In this document: positions 60,980-64,000 of the stretch, one piece after another | Layout of the letters: each line of letters begins with the position of its first letter | Position numbering within the stretch: the first letter of the stretch is position 1 | Notes under the pieces: model-generated | Told to the model about the DNA's origin: nothing | What the model saw: the letters and a program-made list of their open reading frames with translations, nothing else | Databases searched by the model: none | Assembly (NCBI RefSeq): GCF_002897375.1 | Contig: NZ_BFAG01000012.1 | Coordinates: 1-64,000, forward strand | Direction of reading: 5' to 3' | DNA: 64,000 nt | DNA from: Deinococcus aerius | GTDB taxonomy: Bacteria > Deinococcota > Deinococci > Deinococcales > Deinococcaceae | Program-made: the position numbers and the translations under genes

Positions 60980-61432
60980 TCACATCGCGCCGGACTGATC
61001 CCAAGGATTGAACACCCGTACGCCGAAGCCCTGAAAGTCGCCCACGTTCCGCGTAACCAGAGTGAGATCGTGGTGCAGGGCGGTGGCGGCAAGCAGGGCG
61101 TCCATGCAGGGCACCTGACCGGGACGGCGACCCGAGGCGAGGATCATGCGTGCCCAGGTGGTCATCACCCCGTCGTTCGGCACGAGAACGCGGCCCCGGT
61201 AGTCGGGCCTCAGTTTGTCATCCAGCCAGCGCCGCAAGCGGGCACGTTTAACGGGGTCGTCCAGCGCCTCCGTGCCCAGTTCCAGTTCGCCGAGGGTGAT
61301 GCTGCTGAGGTACAGGCGCGAGAGCGGTGTGGCTTGCAGCAGGGCAACAACTCCGGGCGCGGGCTGTGACTTCGTGGCCTGACTGACCACGTTGGTGTCG
61401 AGCAGGAAAGAGGCGGCCACGTTCCGGGTCAA
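60980..61432 (-). CDS. PIN-domain toxin (VapC/FitB type)
   Basis: A 150-aa PIN-domain ribonuclease, the toxin of a type II system. Acidic catalytic residues appear in [13 protein letters not shown] (Asp), [13 protein letters not shown] (Glu) and [20 protein letters not shown] (Asp), followed by [18 protein letters not shown]. The TTG at 61432 overlaps the antitoxin stop (TTGA); a GTG at 61420 is an equally good start, giving 146 aa. It is co-transcribed with the Phd-like antitoxin gene and should cleave RNA, often tRNA, in this family. Confidence 0.9.
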   Translation of the reverse strand: MTRNVAASFLLDTNVVSQATKSQPAPGVVALLQATPLSRLYLSSITLGELELGTEALDDPVKRARLRRWLDDKLRPDYRGRVLVPNDGVMTTWARMILASGRRPGQVPCMDALLAATALHHDLTLVTRNVGDFQGFGVRVFNPWDQSGAM

Positions 61433-61686
61433 AGGTCCACTTCGCGCGCAGTTCCCGGGATTCGCACGGGCTCGAACTCGTCGATGTGCGGTGCCGACTC
61501 GAAGGTGGACCAGCCGCTCCGTTCCGCCCCCCCGTCGGGTTGATAACTGGAGGCGTCCAACACGACTACGGCAGGTTGCCCACGCCGAGTGACGAGTTGA
61601 GGCTGGCCCCCCTGAGCCCGGCGAACGAGGTTTGAGAACTGGGCTTTAGCGTCTTCGAGCTTCCAAACCTTCGGTTCTGGGGGCAT
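61429..61686 (-). CDS. Phd/YefM-type antitoxin
   Basis: An 85-aa DNA-binding antitoxin: KVWKLEDAKAQFSNLVRRAQ and QLVTRRGQPAVVVLDASSYQ form the Phd/YefM fold; the acidic tail (APHIDEFEPVRIPG) would wrap the toxin. AGGGAG lies 5 nt before the ATG. The promoter carries an 18-bp palindrome overlapping the -10, as expected for autorepression. It is divergent from minD with only 90 bp between. Confidence 0.88.
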   Translation of the reverse strand: MPPEPKVWKLEDAKAQFSNLVRRAQGGQPQLVTRRGQPAVVVLDASSYQPDGGAERSGWSTFESAPHIDEFEPVRIPGTAREVDL

Positions 61687-61698
61687 AAGGGCTCCCTT

Positions 61699-61716
61699 TC
61701 TGGTCAGCTAACCAGA
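61699..61716. promoter_or_regulatory. Palindromic operator of the toxin-antitoxin operon
   Basis: TCTGGTCAGCTAACCAGA: perfect 6-bp arms TCTGGT/ACCAGA and an AGCT centre with one mismatched pair. It lies just downstream of, and touching, the TACAAT -10 box. Confidence 0.6.
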
Positions 61717-61721
61717 TTGTA
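61716..61721 (-). promoter_or_regulatory. -10 element of the toxin-antitoxin operon
   Basis: Minus strand TACAAT, 5 of 6 consensus, 29 nt before the antitoxin ATG. Confidence 0.55.
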
Positions 61722-61760
61722 GCAGGGTAAGGCTCATCCGCCCGCCGCCCCCGAGCGCGG

Positions 61761-61766
61761 TACACT
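61761..61766 (+). promoter_or_regulatory. -10 element of minDE
   Basis: TACACT 10 nt before the minD ATG, giving a leader of only a few bases. Confidence 0.5.
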
Positions 61767-61775
61767 GCTGGGCAG

Positions 61776-62577
<802 letters not shown>

Positions 62578-62578
62578 C

Positions 62579-62836
62579 ATGTTCTCGTGGCTGAACAAGC
62601 GGCGCTCCAAGGAGACGCTCAAGGACCGCCTGGAACTCGTCCTCGCCTACGACCGCGCGCAGATCCCGCCCGGCAAGGTGGACGCGCTGCGAAACGACCT
62701 GCTGGAGGTCGTGAGGCGCTACTTCCCGGCGGGCAACAGCAACGTGGAGGTCGAGCAGCGCGGCGACCAGGTCGTGCTGACCGCCTCCATTGCCCTGGAC
62801 GAGCCGGTCGAGAACACCGGGCGCCGGGAGCGGTAG
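62579..62836 (+). CDS. minE: Cell division topological specificity factor MinE
   Basis: An 85-aa activator of MinD ATPase. The N terminus (MFSWLNKRRSKETLKDRLEL) is the membrane-targeting and MinD-binding part, LVLAYDRAQIPPGKVDALRN the contact helix, and YFPAGNSNVEVEQRGDQVVL the dimerisation domain. Normal family length. Operon with minD. Confidence 0.96.
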   Translation: MFSWLNKRRSKETLKDRLELVLAYDRAQIPPGKVDALRNDLLEVVRRYFPAGNSNVEVEQRGDQVVLTASIALDEPVENTGRRER

Positions 62837-62854
62837 GCGTTGGGGTGGGGAGGA

Positions 62855-62890
62855 GGGTCGGGAGGTGTAGGCTTCCCGGCCCTTCCGTTT
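62855..62890 (+). terminator. Terminator of minDE
   Basis: GGGTCGGGA and TCCCGGCCC arms (9 bp, one G-T) followed by TTCCGTTT. Confidence 0.6.
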
Positions 62891-62964
62891 GCCGCCCCGG
62901 TGGGGTTTGATGGGGCAGGTCTCGGCTCTGGCCCCGTGCGGCAGAGCAGGCCCGGAGGTCTGTC

Positions 62965-63885
62965 ATGACGCAAGCTCTTCCTCACGCCCTCGCCGGAAGG
63001 GTGGCCGTCGTCGCCGGGGCCACGCGCGGGGCTGGCCGCGGGATCGCCACCGAACTCGGGGCACTCGGCGCCACCGTGGTGTGCACCGGGCGTTCCACCC
63101 GCGCGGGCCTGAGCGACCTGGGCCGCGAGCGGGGCCGACCGGAGACCATTGAGGAGACGGCCGACCTCGTGACGGCGGCGGGCGGGCAAGGGGTGCCCGT
63201 GCGCTGCGACCACCTGAACGAGGAGGATGTGAAGGCCCTGGCGGAGCGGATGCGGGCGGACTTCGGCGGGCTGGACATTCTCGTCAACGATGTCTGGGGC
63301 GGCGAGCGGCACAGCGAGTGGGGGAAGAAGGCGTGGGAACTCGACCTGGGCAAGGCCCGCGCGCTGATCGAGGGCGGGTTGTGGACGCATGTGGTGACAG
63401 GGCGGTATCTGCTGCCCCTCCTGCGGCCCGGCGGGCTGATTGTCGAGGTGACGGACGGGGACAGTTGGACGTATCGCGGCAACCTCGCCTACGACCTCGC
63501 CAAGACCGGGGTGATGCGGCTGGCGCAGGCCTGGGCGCACGAGCTGGAGGGTGACCCCCGCGGCATCACCAGCGTCTCGGTGACGCCCGGCTACCTCCGC
63601 TCCGAGGAGATGCTGGCCTACTTCGGGGTAGGGGAGAGCAACTGGCGGGACGGTACCGCCCGCGACCCCAACTTCGCCGAGTCGGAGACGCCCCGCTTCG
63701 TGGGCCGGGGCATCGCCGCCCTCGCCGCCGACCCGGGGAAGCACCGGTTTAACGGCCGTGCCTTCGCCTCCTGGACGCTGATGGACGAGTACGGCTTCAG
63801 CGACGTGGACGGGCGCAAACCCCACTGGGGCCATTGGTTCCGGGACGTGATGAAGGGGGAGATGGTCACACCGGATCAAGTCTGA
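62965..63885 (+). CDS. Short-chain dehydrogenase/reductase
   Basis: A 306-aa SDR. The cofactor motif is VVAGATRGAGRGIATELGAL (TGxxxGxG variant) and CTGRSTRAGLSDLGRE suggests NADP preference; ILVNDVWGGERH follows. The active site Tyr and Lys are in AYDLAKTGVMRLAQAWAHEL (YxxxK), and VTPGYLRSEEMLAYFG follows. GGAGGTC lies 6-7 nt before the ATG. Substrate unknown. Confidence 0.9.
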   Translation: MTQALPHALAGRVAVVAGATRGAGRGIATELGALGATVVCTGRSTRAGLSDLGRERGRPETIEETADLVTAAGGQGVPVRCDHLNEEDVKALAERMRADFGGLDILVNDVWGGERHSEWGKKAWELDLGKARALIEGGLWTHVVTGRYLLPLLRPGGLIVEVTDGDSWTYRGNLAYDLAKTGVMRLAQAWAHELEGDPRGITSVSVTPGYLRSEEMLAYFGVGESNWRDGTARDPNFAESETPRFVGRGIAALAADPGKHRFNGRAFASWTLMDEYGFSDVDGRKPHWGHWFRDVMKGEMVTPDQV

Positions 63886-63919
63886 CCCTCCCGCGCTGGC
63901 CGCTCCGGTAACGTGGCCT

Positions 63920-64000
63920 ATGCACTTCATCGGCATCGACCCCGCCTGGTCCGTCCGCAACCCCACGGGTGGCGCGGTGATCAAGGGGGACGTGAAGGGT
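63920..64000 (+). CDS. DUF429-like protein, N-terminal fragment (runs off the window)
   Basis: 27 codons are visible, starting MHFIGIDPAWSVRNPTGGAV, which fits DUF429 RNase H-like proteins whose first beta strand carries the GIDPAW Asp. TAACGT lies 5 nt before the ATG, a leaderless pattern. The rest lies beyond the window. Confidence 0.6.
   Translation, partial: MHFIGIDPAWSVRNPTGGAVIKGDVKG

Overview
The window looks like a chromosomal segment of a Deinococcus-type bacterium. It has high GC, an SLH-domain plus beta-barrel S-layer protein of the SlpA type, and the DdrO radiation-response repressor (129 aa, with the Leu106-Arg107 pair cut by IrrE in characterised DdrO). Many start codons are preceded by a TANNNT -10 box at 6-7 nt instead of a Shine-Dalgarno site, the leaderless pattern known from Deinococcus. 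I see no rRNA, IS element, prophage or CRISPR array. One tRNA (Glu, UUC) is present.

Layout. 1-9400: tgt, slpA, Mn-pyrophosphatase, folC, carboxypeptidase Taq, a small conserved gene and ddrO. 9550-13834 (minus): a membrane protein with a bactofilin-like segment, moaC, yceD/DUF177, a frameshifted peroxiredoxin and rmlA. 14063-24910 (plus): a tightly overlapping Wzx/Wzy-type exopolysaccharide operon (manC, Wzz/tyrosine-kinase-like protein, WbaP-like initiating transferase, flippase, acyltransferase, polymerase/ligase, two GT2 enzymes, a membrane-anchored unknown, rmlB). A second O-antigen-ligase-like gene on minus, tRNA-Glu, gmd, fcl and a hexose phosphomutase follow to 30083. Together these supply dTDP-sugar and GDP-mannose/fucose precursors and then assemble, flip and polymerise the glycan. 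30159-37129 (mostly minus): lpdA, psuG, psuK, a CitE-like lyase with a 32-aa overlapping ORF, a small unknown, VOC, GNAT, a RIO-type kinase and a 41-aa ORF. 37296-46825: CorA-like transporter, RecQ-like helicase, DUF2795, an NMT1-type binding protein, an RGG-repeat protein, an S9 peptidase, an M20 peptidase and small unknowns. 47061-53462: DUF4142 protein, PIG-L deacetylase (probably bacillithiol), three tandem two-domain GNATs, an arginase-like unknown, and a queuosine-precursor-type transporter overlapping a QueF-like protein. 53512-64000: prepilin peptidase, an AlgF-AlgI-AlgJ/X-AlgX-like O-acetylation operon, rimO, a PIN/Phd toxin-antitoxin pair, minDE, an SDR and the start of a DUF429 gene.

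Most unusual points: the Alg-type O-acetylation operon without the rest of an alginate cluster in this window; the acidic/coiled-coil/RGG protein; a QueF-like protein whose catalytic Asp position is Val, coupled to its transporter; a BY-kinase-like protein whose P-loop Lys is replaced by Thr; a CorA-like protein with GTN in place of GMN; and several tiny ORFs overlapping downstream start codons.
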